A stretch of 18,039 nt of DNA from Ichthyophonus hoferi (lineage: Eukaryota > Opisthokonta > Ichthyosporea > Ichthyophonida > Ichthyophonidae): positions 92,934 to 110,972 of the forward strand of contig NAOQ01000215.1 in the NCBI GenBank assembly GCA_002751075.1. Reading direction: 5' to 3'. Positions 17,995 to 18,039 of this stretch are shown here, in pieces; within the stretch, counting starts at the first letter, position 1, and each line of letters begins with the position of its first letter. Made by a program: the position numbers and the translations under genes. Below the pieces are notes generated by a model. That model worked only from the letters and a program-made list of their open reading frames with translations, was not told the origin of the DNA and ran no database searches.

Positions 17995-18039
17995 CATGCA
18001 TACATACATACATATATATACATGCATACATACATACAT
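17225..18039. other. upstream intron or 5' region of SPC25
   Basis: No coiled-coil coding frame was found on the minus strand. It holds AATAAT repeats near 17320, a TA run (17613-17627) followed on the minus strand by a tiny open piece ending in a good donor (near 17572), and CATA repeats at the end. The missing N-terminal exons are therefore probably beyond 18039. Confidence 0.5.
17949..18039. repeat. CATA array with a 26-bp higher-order unit
   Basis: CATA units in which TACATACATACATATA plus TATACATGCA (26 bases) repeats exactly at 17975-18000 and 18001-18026, and a third copy begins at 18027 and is cut by the window end. Confidence 0.9.

Noticed and set aside
1-18039. Transposon, retroelement or virus-like insertion
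   Set aside because: No transposase, reverse transcriptase, integrase or capsid-like reading, no long terminal or inverted repeats and no clear target duplication were seen.

Overview
This is a nuclear window from an AT-rich, intron-rich eukaryote. Genes are split by many short-to-medium introns (about 150 to 970 bases) with GT-AG ends, intergenic and intronic DNA is full of TA, GTAT and CATA simple repeats, and all readable exons use the standard code. The lineage cannot be fixed from sequence alone; the NRAMP protein and the SPC25-type kinetochore protein fit a unicellular or early-branching eukaryote with a moderately compact genome. No rRNA, tRNA, CRISPR, virus-like element or intact transposon was seen.

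Layout. (1) Bases 1-720, plus strand: the 3' end of a gene whose product ends in a glutamine-rich, disordered tail with a 21-residue polyQ run. (2) Bases 721 to about 5430: no confidently assigned gene, but several coding-like open fragments beside plausible splice signals (minus 2180-2329, minus 3218-3273, plus 3599-3820, plus 5224-5297). (3) Bases 5438-14115, plus strand: a full NRAMP/SLC11 divalent metal transporter gene. I assembled 19 coding exons by reading frames and splice phases; they sum to 1818 bases, or 605 codons plus stop, with every phase consistent. (4) Bases 14116-15275: convergent intergenic spacer with the NRAMP 3' UTR, a 3'-UTR hairpin and a poly(A) signal. (5) Bases 15276-17224, minus strand: the last four coding exons of a gene for the kinetochore subunit SPC25, none of which has its own long reading frame. 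Its upstream coiled-coil exons lie beyond 17224, probably outside the window. (6) 17225-18039: intron or upstream DNA of that gene ending in CATA repeats.

Functionally the three genes look unrelated: a putative transcription-cofactor-like protein, a proton-coupled iron/manganese transporter, and a chromosome-segregation protein. The most notable points are an unusual four-cysteine loop in the transporter, a GC-AG intron after an exon that itself begins with a donor-like motif, an over-represented octamer (TGATTGGT or its complement) in the introns, GTATGT repeat arrays that begin exactly at splice donors, and a hairpin just after the NRAMP stop codon.
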